A stretch of DNA of 64,000 nt from CBDEGU01 sp965238045. GTDB lineage: Bacteria > Acidobacteriota > Terriglobia > Bryobacterales > UBA6623. The position numbers and the translations under genes are program-made. Of this stretch, positions 1 to 8,155 are shown one piece after another. Numbering within the stretch: position 1 is the first letter of the stretch; every line of letters starts with the position of its first letter. Below the pieces are notes generated by a model, which was not told the origin of the DNA, ran no database searches, and was given only the letters and a program-made list of their open reading frames with translations. The stretch covers positions 434,001 through 498,000 of the forward strand of contig CBDEGU010000010.1 of assembly GCA_965238045.1 (NCBI GenBank). The letters run 5' to 3'.

Positions 1-2061
1 CCGCCAGTAGCCGTGCCGCTCCTTCAACTCCACTACCCGGTGATGGACCACCTCGAGACCCACCGTGTCGGCATACCACAGCGGACCTCCGCGATAAGCT
101 GGAAATCCATACCCCTTCACGAAAATCATGTCGACATCGGCCGCGCGCAAGGCGATGCCTTCCTCCAGGATGCGCGCTCCTTCGTTGATCAGCGCATAGA
201 TCGTCCGCTCGACAATCTCGTCCGCCGTGATGCTCCGCTGCGGAACACCCGCTTCCCGAGCCAGCTCCCGCACCCGAGCCTGGATCTCGGAATCCTCTTC
301 TCGCCTCCGATTCTGGCCATAGCGATACCAGCCCGCGCCGGTCTTCTGCCCATAGCGCCCCATCTCATACAGGCACTCCTCGACCAGCGGCTGCCTCGCG
401 CCCTCGGGTTCGAGGTGTCGCGCCTGTTGGTGAATCCGCCAGCCCGTGTCGATACCCGCCAGGTCGTTCACTGCCAGCGGCCCCATCGCCATGCCGAAGT
501 CCTCCAGCGCCTGGTCGATCTCGGCAATCCCGGCCCCCTCCTCGGCGAGGAAATGAGCCTCTCTCATATAGGGAAGGAACATGCGATTGCCCACGAAACC
601 GTGACAATTTCCCACCACAACGCCGACCTTGCCCAGCCTCCGGGCCAGCGCCATCAAGGTCGCGATCACGTCTTTCGCCGTCTCCGAACCGCGCACCACT
701 TCGAGAAGCCGCATGACATGGGCCGGACTGAAAAAATGAGCGCCAATCACACGAGACCAGTCAGCGGTCACCGCGGCGATCGCATCGATATCAAGCGTCG
801 ATGTATTGGTCGCCAAAATCGCATCCGGCTTAGTGACCTTGTCCAGCTCGCGGAATACGGTCTTCTTGAGATCAAGATTCTCAAACACAGCCTCGACGAC
901 GAGATCCGCTTCCTCAAAACCCTCATAGCTCTCCGTCATCTGAATCATCGACACGCGCTGGTCGGCAAAGTCCGCCGAATACCGTCCGCGCGCGACGGAG
1001 CGCTCATAGCTGGCCCGAATCCGCGCCCCGGCCTTCCGTAGCGCTTCACCGGCCGAGTCTTTTAGCAGGACCGGAATGCCGGCGTTGGCCAGTGCCATCG
1101 CGATCCCGGCGCCCATCGTTCCCGCGCCCACCACGGCTGCTCTGCCGATATTGCGGGTGGGCGTGTCTTTGGGAATATCGGGGATCTTGCGCACCCTCCG
1201 CTCGCTAAAGAACACATGCACGAGACCTTCCGACTGCGGCGAGCGGAGGCACTCCATGAAGAGTTCGGCCGTCTTCCGCCGGGCGTCTTCAAACGACATC
1301 GTCGTCGCCGCTTCGACCGACTCGATGGTCTTGAGCGGCGCCATCTCGCCGCGACGCTTCTTGCGGACCTTTTCACGGATCGCCGCGAAGATCACTGCGT
1401 TGGATTGCTCGTCGCCGAGTTTCTCGTCACGCTCCCGGACCTTCGGAGGCGGACCTTCGCGATGCGCCGCTTCACGGGCAAACGCGATCGCGAATGCAAG
1501 CAACGCCTCGGGCGTATCTTCATCGGCGATGCCATCAATGATCTCATGACCGAGTGCATCTCGCGCGCTGATAGGCTCTCCCAGGGCGCACATCTCCACG
1601 GCCTTGGCGACGCCGGCAAGCCGCGGCAGACGCAAGGTCCCGCCGGCGCCGGGCAGAATTCCCAGCTTGATTTCGGGCTGGCCCACTTGCGCCGAGGCGA
1701 TCGCCACGCGGTAGTGGCAGGCCATGGCCGTTTCCAGCCCGCCTCCCAATGCCGTCCCGTGAATCGCGGCCACCACCGGCTTAGCGCAATCCTCGATCTG
1801 GAACAGCATCGGATGCAGCCCCTCGCCCCGTTCTTTTTTTCCCGCTCGGACTTTGGCGAACTCCCGAATGTCCGCGCCCGCGATGAAGGTTCTGCCCTTG
1901 CCAATCAAGACAATGGCCCGGATGCCCTCGTCGGCGGCGGCCTCATCCACCAGCCGGGCAATACCTTCGGGCACGCCAGGGCTCAGAGCATTCACCGGAG
2001 GGTTGTCCACCCAGATGACAGCAATATCGTCTTGACGATCCAGAGATACGAGTTCGCTCAT
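1..2061 (-). CDS. 3-hydroxyacyl-CoA dehydrogenase / enoyl-CoA hydratase, FadB/FadJ-like, 3' end cut by window
   Basis: This is a bifunctional fatty-acid beta-oxidation enzyme that hydrates enoyl-CoA and then oxidises 3-hydroxyacyl-CoA with NAD+. The minus strand is open from an ATG at 2061 through the window edge, giving 687 codons with no stop. The N-terminal crotonase domain (about residues 1-190) carries the oxyanion motifs AGADIREF and GTALGGGLE. A Rossmann domain starts near residue 305 with GAGTMGAGIA, followed by the dehydrogenase signature HFFSPAHVM, and a C-terminal helical dimerisation domain follows. Family members are about 700 residues, so only the last few residues should be missing. 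It lies divergently from the propeller gene that follows. The assignment to the trifunctional-like family is secure; the exact chain-length preference cannot be read. Confidence 0.93.
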   Translation of the reverse strand, partial: MSELVSLDRQDDIAVIWVDNPPVNALSPGVPEGIARLVDEAAADEGIRAIVLIGKGRTFIAGADIREFAKVRAGKKERGEGLHPMLFQIEDCAKPVVAAIHGTALGGGLETAMACHYRVAIASAQVGQPEIKLGILPGAGGTLRLPRLAGVAKAVEMCALGEPISARDALGHEIIDGIADEDTPEALLAFAIAFAREAAHREGPPPKVRERDEKLGDEQSNAVIFAAIREKVRKKRRGEMAPLKTIESVEAATTMSFEDARRKTAELFMECLRSPQSEGLVHVFFSERRVRKIPDIPKDTPTRNIGRAAVVGAGTMGAGIAMALANAGIPVLLKDSAGEALRKAGARIRASYERSVARGRYSADFADQRVSMIQMTESYEGFEEADLVVEAVFENLDLKKTVFRELDKVTKPDAILATNTSTLDIDAIAAVTADWSRVIGAHFFSPAHVMRLLEVVRGSETAKDVIATLMALARRLGKVGVVVGNCHGFVGNRMFLPYMREAHFLAEEGAGIAEIDQALEDFGMAMGPLAVNDLAGIDTGWRIHQQARHLEPEGARQPLVEECLYEMGRYGQKTGAGWYRYGQNRRREEDSEIQARVRELAREAGVPQRSITADEIVERTIYALINEGARILEEGIALRAADVDMIFVKGYGFPAYRGGPLWYADTVGLEVVHHRVVELKERHGYWR

Positions 2062-2242
2062 CGTCGGCGGCTCCCCGCGAGCCCAAGCGAGCAATTATCG
2101 CACGCCGGCGGGAACAGGTTCACGCCAAGCCTCGCCACGTGTGAGAAAGGCGGGCTAGAATATGTGGAGCGGGCCTGCCGCCCAGAATTACACCAACGAT
2201 TACTCTAAGAATTGTTCCAAGAATTGCTCTGGAGGCGTTTCC

Positions 2243-3577
2243 ATGATCCATCGGCGAAGATTACTCATTTCCCTGCTCGGTCTCGGCCCGGCCACTGCCG
2301 CCTGGGCCGCTTCCTGGCCGAGATTCCGCGGCGCCGGTGCTCTCGGGATCGCCCCGCCCGGCTCGTCGCCGCCCGACACCTGGAGCGCCACCGAGAACAT
2401 CGTCTGGAAGCGGCCCATTCCGGGTCTGGGATGGTCTTCGCCCGTCGTCTGGGAAAACAACATCTTTTTGAACTCCACTCTTCGCAATGCCGAGCAAGAT
2501 GAGCCCCCCAAGGGCTTTTACGAAGGCGGCCAGGTCAACACCATCTCCGCCGACGAGCATCGCTGGATGACCTATTGCGTCGATTTCGAGAGCGGCCAGA
2601 TTCGCTGGGCGGCCGAGCTTCACCGTGGCGTCCCCAAAGCGCCCCGGCACAGGAAGAATACCTATGCGTCGGAGACGCCGGTCACCGACGGCGAGCGCGT
2701 CTACGCCCACTTCGGCGGGATAGGGACCTACTGCCTCGACCGCAACGGCAAGCTGCTCTGGTCGAAACCCTGGCCGGCGCTTGAAACCAGATATGGCTAC
2801 GGCACCGGCGCTTCTCCGGCGCTCCATGAAGGCCGGCTCTACATCGTGAACGACAATGAAGAGCAATCCTACATCGTGGCGCTCGATAAACTCACCGGCA
2901 GCGAGATCTGGCGCACCGGCCGGGACGAACCCACCACCTGGTCCACGCCCTTTGTTTGGAAGAACGCCCGGCGGACCGAGATCATCACCGCCGGACGCAA
3001 GAAAATCCGTTCCTACGATCTCGACGGCAAACTGCTGTGGGAACTCAGCGGCATGTCCGGGCTGACGATCCCCTCCCCCTTCGCCGCCGGCGGTTTGCTC
3101 TATGTCTCGTCGGGCTTTCGCGTCAGCGCTGAGCGCCCGGCCTATGCCATTCGGCTCGGAGCCGCGGGCGATATCACTCTCCAGCCTGGCAAGACCAGCA
3201 ACGAATTCGTTGCCTGGAGTCTCCCTCACGGCGGACCCTATCATCCTTCGCCCGTGCTCTATGAGGGGAAATACTACACGCTGTTCGACGGCGGATTTCT
3301 CACCTGCCACGACGCCAAAACCGGTCAGGAAATCTACGGCAAGCAGCGCATCGCCCTCGGCAGCGGTAACTTCACCAGTTCGCCGTGGGCCTCGGGCGGC
3401 AAGCTCTTCTGCCTGAGCGAGAACGGCGACACCTATGTCATCCAGGCCGGCGCCAGTTTCAAGGTGTTGGGGAAAAATCCCCTCGGCGAGATGGCCATGG
3501 CCACGCCCGCGATCGCCGGCGACAGCCTCATCCTCCGAACCTACTCAGGCCTCTACCGCATCGCGGACAAGGGCTGA
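2243..3577 (+). CDS. secreted PQQ-like beta-propeller repeat protein
   Basis: The product is a 444-residue exported beta-propeller of the PQQ-dehydrogenase-like/outer-membrane BamB-like class. I choose the ATG at 2243 because GGAGG lies about 8 bases upstream and the protein then begins with a signal peptide, MIHRRRLLISLLGLG, whose twin arginines followed by LL allow Tat export. The mature part opens with a WPRFRG motif typical of this group. Repeated blades with aromatic W/Y-D/N-G patterns follow, for example the VDFESGQIRWAAEL and YSYDLDGKLLWEL-type strands. No catalytic residues of a quinoprotein dehydrogenase were recognised, so it may be a binding or scaffolding protein rather than an enzyme. 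It stands alone, convergent with the nuclease gene. Confidence 0.85.
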   Translation: MIHRRRLLISLLGLGPATAAWAASWPRFRGAGALGIAPPGSSPPDTWSATENIVWKRPIPGLGWSSPVVWENNIFLNSTLRNAEQDEPPKGFYEGGQVNTISADEHRWMTYCVDFESGQIRWAAELHRGVPKAPRHRKNTYASETPVTDGERVYAHFGGIGTYCLDRNGKLLWSKPWPALETRYGYGTGASPALHEGRLYIVNDNEEQSYIVALDKLTGSEIWRTGRDEPTTWSTPFVWKNARRTEIITAGRKKIRSYDLDGKLLWELSGMSGLTIPSPFAAGGLLYVSSGFRVSAERPAYAIRLGAAGDITLQPGKTSNEFVAWSLPHGGPYHPSPVLYEGKYYTLFDGGFLTCHDAKTGQEIYGKQRIALGSGNFTSSPWASGGKLFCLSENGDTYVIQAGASFKVLGKNPLGEMAMATPAIAGDSLILRTYSGLYRIADKG

Positions 3578-3636
3578 CGGCCTCTCCCGGCCGTCCGCCG
3601 AGACGAGAACCCGGGCCCGCATCCGCCGCCGAAGGG

Positions 3637-4122
3637 CTACATCTTGTACTCGCCCAGATCCTCGGCGTTGAGGTTTTCCAGCCAGCGGCGCAGTTCCTCG
3701 CTGTTGGCCTTGTCGCTGACCGCGGAAACGTTTTTCGACGACGACAGAACCGAGTCATCCACGTAGATGGGGCAGTCCAGACGCAGCGCGACGGCCAGCG
3801 CGTCGCTCGGCCGGGAATCGATGGCGATCATTTCCCCGTCGCGCTCCAGCCAGATCATGGCATAGAAGGTGTCGTCCTTCAGATCACTCACGACCACCTT
3901 GCGAACGCCGCCTCCCAGACCCAGCAGCACGTTCTTGATGAGATCGTGCGTCATCGGCCGGGGCGTGGCGACTTTCTCGATCTCCAAAGCGATCGCGTTC
4001 GCCTCGTAGACGCCAACCCAGATCGGCAAGACCGCCTTGCCTTCCAGATCCTTGAGGATAACGATCGGCATATTCGTGACCGGGTCCATCATCAGACCCC
4101 GGATTTTCATTTCGATTTCCAT
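3637..4122 (-). CDS. bifunctional nuclease family protein (DUF151)
   Basis: This is a 161-residue DUF151/BFN-fold protein; family members have been described as nucleases acting on DNA and RNA. The ATG at 4122 is preferred over upstream in-frame codons because it is preceded by a purine-rich GGGGAGAGG and because the protein then starts MEIEMKIRGLMMDP, the family's usual beginning. The core motif with IDSRPSDALAVALR near residues 100-115 is diagnostic. The acidic tail (about 130-161) contains EELRRWLENL, possibly a helical extension. It sits 49 bp downstream of miaB on the same strand, so the two are probably co-transcribed. Function in vivo is unknown. Confidence 0.9.
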   Translation of the reverse strand: MEIEMKIRGLMMDPVTNMPIVILKDLEGKAVLPIWVGVYEANAIALEIEKVATPRPMTHDLIKNVLLGLGGGVRKVVVSDLKDDTFYAMIWLERDGEMIAIDSRPSDALAVALRLDCPIYVDDSVLSSSKNVSAVSDKANSEELRRWLENLNAEDLGEYKM

Positions 4123-4171
4123 CGTCCTCTCCCCACTAGATCTCTCGGAATCTCTCGCCGCGCCGGCCGGA

Positions 4172-5542
4172 TTATTGCAAGATACGAAATCCGCGGAACC
4201 CCCCAGCCGTTTCCCAGGCGACCAGTTCGCCAGCGAGCGAGTTCGGGCCCGCGCGGGTAACCCGCACGCGCCCGTAGCCGCCCCGAGGATCTCTCCCTTC
4301 ATGACTATCGGTGGAATCGGTAAAGTTCAAAATACGGTTCTGGCTCGTGCGGCCAATCCATTGCCCGGATTTCTCGCGGCGGCCCTCCACCAGCACATCC
4401 TCTTCTCGGCCGACGAAACCTTCGTGGCGGCGGACCTGAATCCGGCGCTGTTTCTCTTGCACGATCGCAAGCCGCCGGGATTTCTCTTCTTCAGGCACCT
4501 CACCGGGCAACGAAGCCGCCGAGGTGCCCGCGCGGGGGGAATACTTGAACGAGAAGATCGCATCGTATTCCACCTCGTCGAGCAAGCTGAGTGTTTCCTC
4601 GAAGTCCCTTTCGGTCTCGCCGGGAAAGCCAACGATGATGTCTGTGCTGATGGCGATCTCGCGGCGTGCCTGCTTCATCATCTCGATGAGCCGGAGATAC
4701 CGCGGCCGCGTATAATCGCGGCGCATCCTCGCCAGCACCGGCGTGGACCCGGACTGTACCGGCAGATGGACGTGGTTGCAGAGTGCCTCATTATCGTCGA
4801 TCGTCTGGATGATCTCGGCCGTGAAGTCGCGCGGGTGCGAAGTGGTGAAGCGCACCCGGCGGATGCCCGGCACCCGGCCGGTCGCGGCCAGCAGTTGCGC
4901 GAAGTTCAGCCCGGCGGGCGAGGGATCGCGGTAGCTATTGACGTTCTGGCCCAGAAGCTGAATTTCCGTGAAACCATGCCCGGCCAGCCGGCGGGCTTCG
5001 TCGAGCACGCTCGCGCTGGCGCGGCTCCGTTCCGGTCCGCGAGTGAACGGGACAACGCAGTAGGCGCAACTCTTATCGCAGCCTTCAATGATCGTCAGAA
5101 ACGCCTTGTAGGGATTGTCGCGCCGCGTCAGAGGCGTCTCGAAGGTCTCGTCCGTATCGAGATCGAGCCCCGCGACGCGTTCTTCACCGGCTTCGACGCG
5201 ATCTAGCAGTTCAGGCAGACTGTTATAACTGGCCGACCCGCAAACCAGACGCACATGCGGAGCCAGCTCGAAGATTTCTTCGCCTTTGTGCTGCGCGACG
5301 CAGCCCAGCACGCCGAACACCTTGCCAGCGGACTTCTGCTTCTTGAAATTCGCCAGGCGCGAAAAGACTTTCTGCTCGGCTTTATCGCGGATGCTGCAAG
5401 TGTTGTAGAGAACGAGTCCCGCGCTCTCGACGGACTCGACTTGACGATAGCCGCGCGTGACCAGCGTCCCGCGTACTTTCTCGCTGTCGTGAACGTTCAT
5501 CTGACAGCCGAAGGTTTCTATATAAAAGGTCTTGTCGTCCAC
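4172..5542 (-). CDS. miaB: tRNA-2-methylthio-N6-dimethylallyladenosine synthase (MiaB)
   Basis: MiaB adds a methylthio group to isopentenyl-A37 of tRNAs reading U-starting codons, in the cytoplasm. The 456-residue protein has the N-terminal UPF0004 domain with Fe-S cysteines in FGCQMN (about residue 13), YNTCSIR and LGCVAQ. The radical-SAM CX3CX2C motif, CDKSCAYC, is near residue 155, and a C-terminal TRAM domain follows (VEGRREKSGQWIGR region). Length matches the family. Translation appears to start at a GTG at 5542 (VDDKTFYIETFGCQ); no strong ribosome site is visible. The DUF151 gene follows after 49 bp. Confidence 0.95.
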   Translation of the reverse strand: MDDKTFYIETFGCQMNVHDSEKVRGTLVTRGYRQVESVESAGLVLYNTCSIRDKAEQKVFSRLANFKKQKSAGKVFGVLGCVAQHKGEEIFELAPHVRLVCGSASYNSLPELLDRVEAGEERVAGLDLDTDETFETPLTRRDNPYKAFLTIIEGCDKSCAYCVVPFTRGPERSRASASVLDEARRLAGHGFTEIQLLGQNVNSYRDPSPAGLNFAQLLAATGRVPGIRRVRFTTSHPRDFTAEIIQTIDDNEALCNHVHLPVQSGSTPVLARMRRDYTRPRYLRLIEMMKQARREIAISTDIIVGFPGETERDFEETLSLLDEVEYDAIFSFKYSPRAGTSAASLPGEVPEEEKSRRLAIVQEKQRRIQVRRHEGFVGREEDVLVEGRREKSGQWIGRTSQNRILNFTDSTDSHEGRDPRGGYGRVRVTRAGPNSLAGELVAWETAGGFRGFRILQ

Positions 5543-5676
5543 GACCGATACCAGTACCTCACCGTCCCGTTTGCATCAGTATAACAACCGGCTTCCGGCA
5601 CACCCCCGGTCCAAACGGGTCCCAACGCCAGCCGCGGCAAAGCGTCGCCTTGCTCCGTGGATGGCGCGGAACTCCT

Positions 5677-5869
5677 GGCCCGCTTTTCTCCCCACGAGGC
5701 CGGGCGAAGTGGAGGGTCGAAGTGCGTGAGAGGCGCTTCAGCAGAAGGTGCCCACCGCTTGACGAGCGCGGGCGCACTTGACCCTGCGTTGAGCACGCCG
5801 GGCAAGCGCAACAAAGGAATGGCGGGCCCATCGCGTGCTTCGGTCGTCAGGTGGTGAAAAATGCGGGCT
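5677..5869 (+). repeat. dispersed palindromic repeat, family 1, copy 1 (MITE-like)
   Basis: This 193-bp element ends in imperfect inverted repeats: the left end reads close to AGCCCGCTTTTCTCACCA and the right end is the reverse complement of AGCCCGCATTTCTCACCA. The internal sequence is shared with copies at 10668, 10877 and 24388. It carries no coding capacity for a transposase. This copy has drifted slightly (left end GGCCCGC, CCCC in place of CACC). Confidence 0.8.
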
Positions 5870-6079
5870 GGGCACTTGCGTCGCCGGGGGCTGGCTGTCA
5901 TGCGCCAGGCCCTCTGCCAATAGGGCCTTCCGTCTTGTTGCCGCTGTCTTGTTGCTGCTCATGGGCGGCGGCGCTAAGATGTAGTGAACAGATAGGGCGC
6001 GGCTGGTGCGGGACGGTCAGACAAACGTTCCGCGAGGCGTGCGCTTGCCGGCGCATTGAGGGGCACGCGACGGCTTGAT

Positions 6080-6084
6080 GGAGG
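6080..6084 (+). promoter_or_regulatory. ribosome-binding site that fixes the pdxS start
   Basis: GGAGG is spaced 5 bases before the ATG at 6090 and overlaps the alternative upstream ATG, which makes that upstream codon unlikely as a start. Confidence 0.7.
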
Positions 6085-6089
6085 CTCTC

Positions 6090-6977
6090 ATGTATTTGAA
6101 TGATTCGTTTCGATTGAAAGTCGGTCTGGCGGAGATGCTGAAGGGCGGCGTCATCATGGACGTCACCAATGCCGAACAGGCGAAGATCGCCGAGGAGGCG
6201 GGCGCCACCGCGGTCATGGCTCTAGAACGCGTTCCGTCCGACATCCGCAAAGAGGGCGGCGTCGCACGAATGGCCGCTATCTCGAAGATGCGCGAAATCA
6301 TGAAGACGGTGAATATTCCGGTGATGGCCAAGGCCCGCATCGGCCACTTCACCGAAGCCAGGGTGCTTGAGGCTCTGGGAGTGGACTACATCGACGAAAG
6401 CGAAGTCCTCACGCCGGCCGATGAAGCAAACCACATCGACAAGCGCTTGTTTGAGAAAGTGCCGTTTGTTTGCGGCGCGCGCAACCTGGGAGAAGCCTTG
6501 CGGCGTATTGGCGAGGGAGCGGCGTTGATTCGCACCAAGGGCGAGGCTGGCTCGGGCGATATCGTCGAGGCCGTGCGCCACATGCGAACGATCCAGAGAC
6601 AGATGAAAGAACTCACCGTCATGGACGGAGGCGAGATTCCCACCGCGGCGAAAAATCTTCAGGCGCCGCTGGAACTGGTCGAATACGTCGCCGAACACGG
6701 CAAACTGCCGGTGCCGAATTTTTCCGCCGGCGGTATCGCCACACCCGCCGACGCCGCCCTGGTCATGCAACTCGGCGCCGAAGCCGTTTTCGTGGGCTCG
6801 GGAATCTTCAAGTCCGATGACCCAGACCGGCGGGCGCGCGCCATCGTGAAGGCGGCGACCTACTACAACGACCCGGTGAAACTCCTTGAGGCAAGTGAAG
6901 AATTGGGGGAGGCGATGCGCGGACAGGCCGTTGCCAGCATGGAAGAGTCCGAGCTGCTGCAGACGCGCGGCTGGTAG
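6090..6977 (+). CDS. pdxS: pyridoxal 5'-phosphate synthase lyase subunit PdxS
   Basis: PdxS condenses ribose 5-phosphate, glyceraldehyde 3-phosphate and ammonia to form PLP, taking the ammonia from PdxT. The 295-residue protein is a TIM barrel with the substrate-binding lysines in PVMAKARIGHF and RTKGEAGSGD and the conserved SAGGIATPADAALVMQLGA phosphate-binding region. Two in-frame start codons lie upstream (6075 and 6078), but GGAGG at 6080-6084 is placed 5 bases before the ATG at 6090. That start also gives the family's standard N-terminus (MYLNDSFRLKVGLAEMLKGG) and length. pdxT follows after 57 bp, so the two form an operon. Confidence 0.97.
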   Translation: MYLNDSFRLKVGLAEMLKGGVIMDVTNAEQAKIAEEAGATAVMALERVPSDIRKEGGVARMAAISKMREIMKTVNIPVMAKARIGHFTEARVLEALGVDYIDESEVLTPADEANHIDKRLFEKVPFVCGARNLGEALRRIGEGAALIRTKGEAGSGDIVEAVRHMRTIQRQMKELTVMDGGEIPTAAKNLQAPLELVEYVAEHGKLPVPNFSAGGIATPADAALVMQLGAEAVFVGSGIFKSDDPDRRARAIVKAATYYNDPVKLLEASEELGEAMRGQAVASMEESELLQTRGW

Positions 6978-7034
6978 CCGCGGCTGAGGGGCAGGACCGG
7001 GTTCAGGGATTCAGACCACTCCAGATCGCCAAGC

Positions 7035-7637
7035 ATGAAGATCGGCGTTTTTTCGCTGCAAGGCGACTATGAAATGCATGCTCGCATGCTGCGAAAGCTG
7101 GGTGCCGGGTGTGCCTACGCCAATAGCGCGGCGGACTTGGAGAGCATCGACGGGTTGATCATCCCCGGCGGCGAGAGCAGCACGATGCTCAAGTTGCTCG
7201 AGATCGAAAATCTCTTTGAACCGTTTCTGGCATTCGCCCGGCGGAAGCCCGTGCTGGGCACTTGCGCGGGCGCCATCTTGCTGGCCGGCGAGGTGCTCTC
7301 ACCGCCACAGCTCAGCATGAAGCTGATGGATATCACGGTCGAGCGCAATGCCTACGGCCGCCAGATCGACAGCTCGATTCACCGCATCGAGCCCTCGCGG
7401 GAATTCGTCCAGCGTACCGCGCCCGGCGCGATCGAGGCCGTCTTCATTCGCGCTCCCATCATTCGCACGACTAGCAACGCGGTCAAGGTGCTGGCCCGTC
7501 TCGATCAAGACCCCGTGCTCGTCGAGCAAGGGCTTCATCTCGCGGCGACTTTCCACCCCGAGCTGACCAGCGATACCCGAATTCATCAAATGTTCCTGGA
7601 TAAGGTCAGGAGGAATTCGTTGCCTGGCGCGACTTGA
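7035..7637 (+). CDS. pdxT: pyridoxal 5'-phosphate synthase glutaminase subunit PdxT
   Basis: PdxT is the class I glutamine amidotransferase partner that hydrolyses glutamine and passes ammonia to PdxS. The 200-residue protein shows the oxyanion/substrate motif IIPGGESST (about 42-50), the nucleophile Cys77 in GTCAGAILL, and the His/Glu pair of the triad in TFHPELT near residue 175. It starts at ATG 7035 (MKIGVFSLQGD). It is 57 bp downstream of pdxS on the same strand. Downstream lies a 500-bp non-coding stretch with palindromes. Confidence 0.97.
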   Translation: MKIGVFSLQGDYEMHARMLRKLGAGCAYANSAADLESIDGLIIPGGESSTMLKLLEIENLFEPFLAFARRKPVLGTCAGAILLAGEVLSPPQLSMKLMDITVERNAYGRQIDSSIHRIEPSREFVQRTAPGAIEAVFIRAPIIRTTSNAVKVLARLDQDPVLVEQGLHLAATFHPELTSDTRIHQMFLDKVRRNSLPGAT

Positions 7638-7679
7638 TGGCCGAAGCGCGTTCTAGAATTCGAAGGCAAGGGAGGGAGC

Positions 7680-7787
7680 CGGCCGGGGTTCTGGAAAATT
7701 GGGAACCCGCGAGCGGCCGGCACTGAGTTGGCGGGAGGAAATTGCACCGGCCCGCCGAGAGCCCCCAATTTTCCAGATCCCCGGCCG
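7680..7787. repeat. long-armed palindromic element, family 3
   Basis: The left arm (7680-7704) and the reverse complement of the right arm (7763-7787) agree at 23 of 25 positions, beginning CGGCCGGGGWTCTGGAAAAT. A smaller GGCGGG/CCCGCC inverted repeat sits inside. The architecture (about 110 bp, arms of about 25 bp with an A-rich block followed by GGGA) resembles family 2 at 16525, 28349 and 34249. It could form a cruciform or RNA hairpin, and may help terminate pdxT and aspS. No second copy of this exact family was found in the window. Confidence 0.7.
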
Positions 7788-7845
7788 CTGAGATGCTGGG
7801 TAGTCGCAATATGGTTCGTTGAGATACGGGCAGGAAAAAAAGGAG

Positions 7846-7915
7846 GGGGCCGCCAGCCGCGCCTCAGCAAAGTCCCCACCCAAAAGGAATCGCTTTAGCA
7901 ACGGCTGACGGCCCC
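7846..7915. repeat. inverted repeat, 14-bp arms
   Basis: The left arm GGGGCCGCCAGCCG (7846-7859) pairs with the right arm CGGCTGACGGCCCC (7902-7915) with a single mismatch (G-T in RNA). The loop is about 42 bases. It might be a degenerate mobile remnant or a structured 3' region; the sequence alone does not decide. Confidence 0.45.
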
Positions 7916-8155
7916 GGGCCAAGCAACTAGCCCAAACATCAAGCCAACCACGCCCCTCGTGCGAGAAGCGTGTCTGATTTGACAATAACACCGGAGGTGG
8001 CGAGTTCTCGCCAAGCGACTGCGCTAACCCGTTGAAAAACAAGCAGAAAGAAATATTATTTTGCTGTGAGACGAGGTTTTGCGTCTCGCCGAGGCGCTGG
8101 TTTGCGGCACTGATTTGCCGCACTGGCTTGCAGCACTGAGAATCGCTGGATCTTC

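Larger units (their letters stand above)
5543..6089. other. 547-bp intergenic region between divergent miaB and pdxS
   Basis: It contains one copy of repeat family 1 (5677-5869). I see no credible gene in the rest. A long open frame crosses the repeat on the minus strand, but it has no family resemblance and mirrors the open frame in another copy of the same repeat. The divergent promoters of miaB and pdxS must lie here; I could not identify convincing -35/-10 boxes. Confidence 0.6.
7638..8155. other. 518-bp convergent intergenic region with two palindromic structures
   Basis: It lies between the 3' ends of pdxT and aspS. It contains a 108-bp long-armed palindrome (7680-7787) and a shorter inverted repeat (7846-7915). 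No credible gene is present; the open frames here lack family resemblance and cover the palindromes. From about 7920 to 8155 I see only anonymous sequence. Confidence 0.6.

Noticed and set aside
13..2208. Long plus-strand open frames over the first 2.2 kb
   Set aside because: The minus strand of the same region reads as an uninterrupted FadB-like enzyme with all motifs, so the plus-strand frames are antisense shadows.
5518..5901. Minus-strand open frame across repeat copy 1, and a similar one across copy 3
   Set aside because: They translate the repeat itself (for example HLTTEARDGPAIPLLRL) and have no relation to known proteins; likely artefacts of the element.
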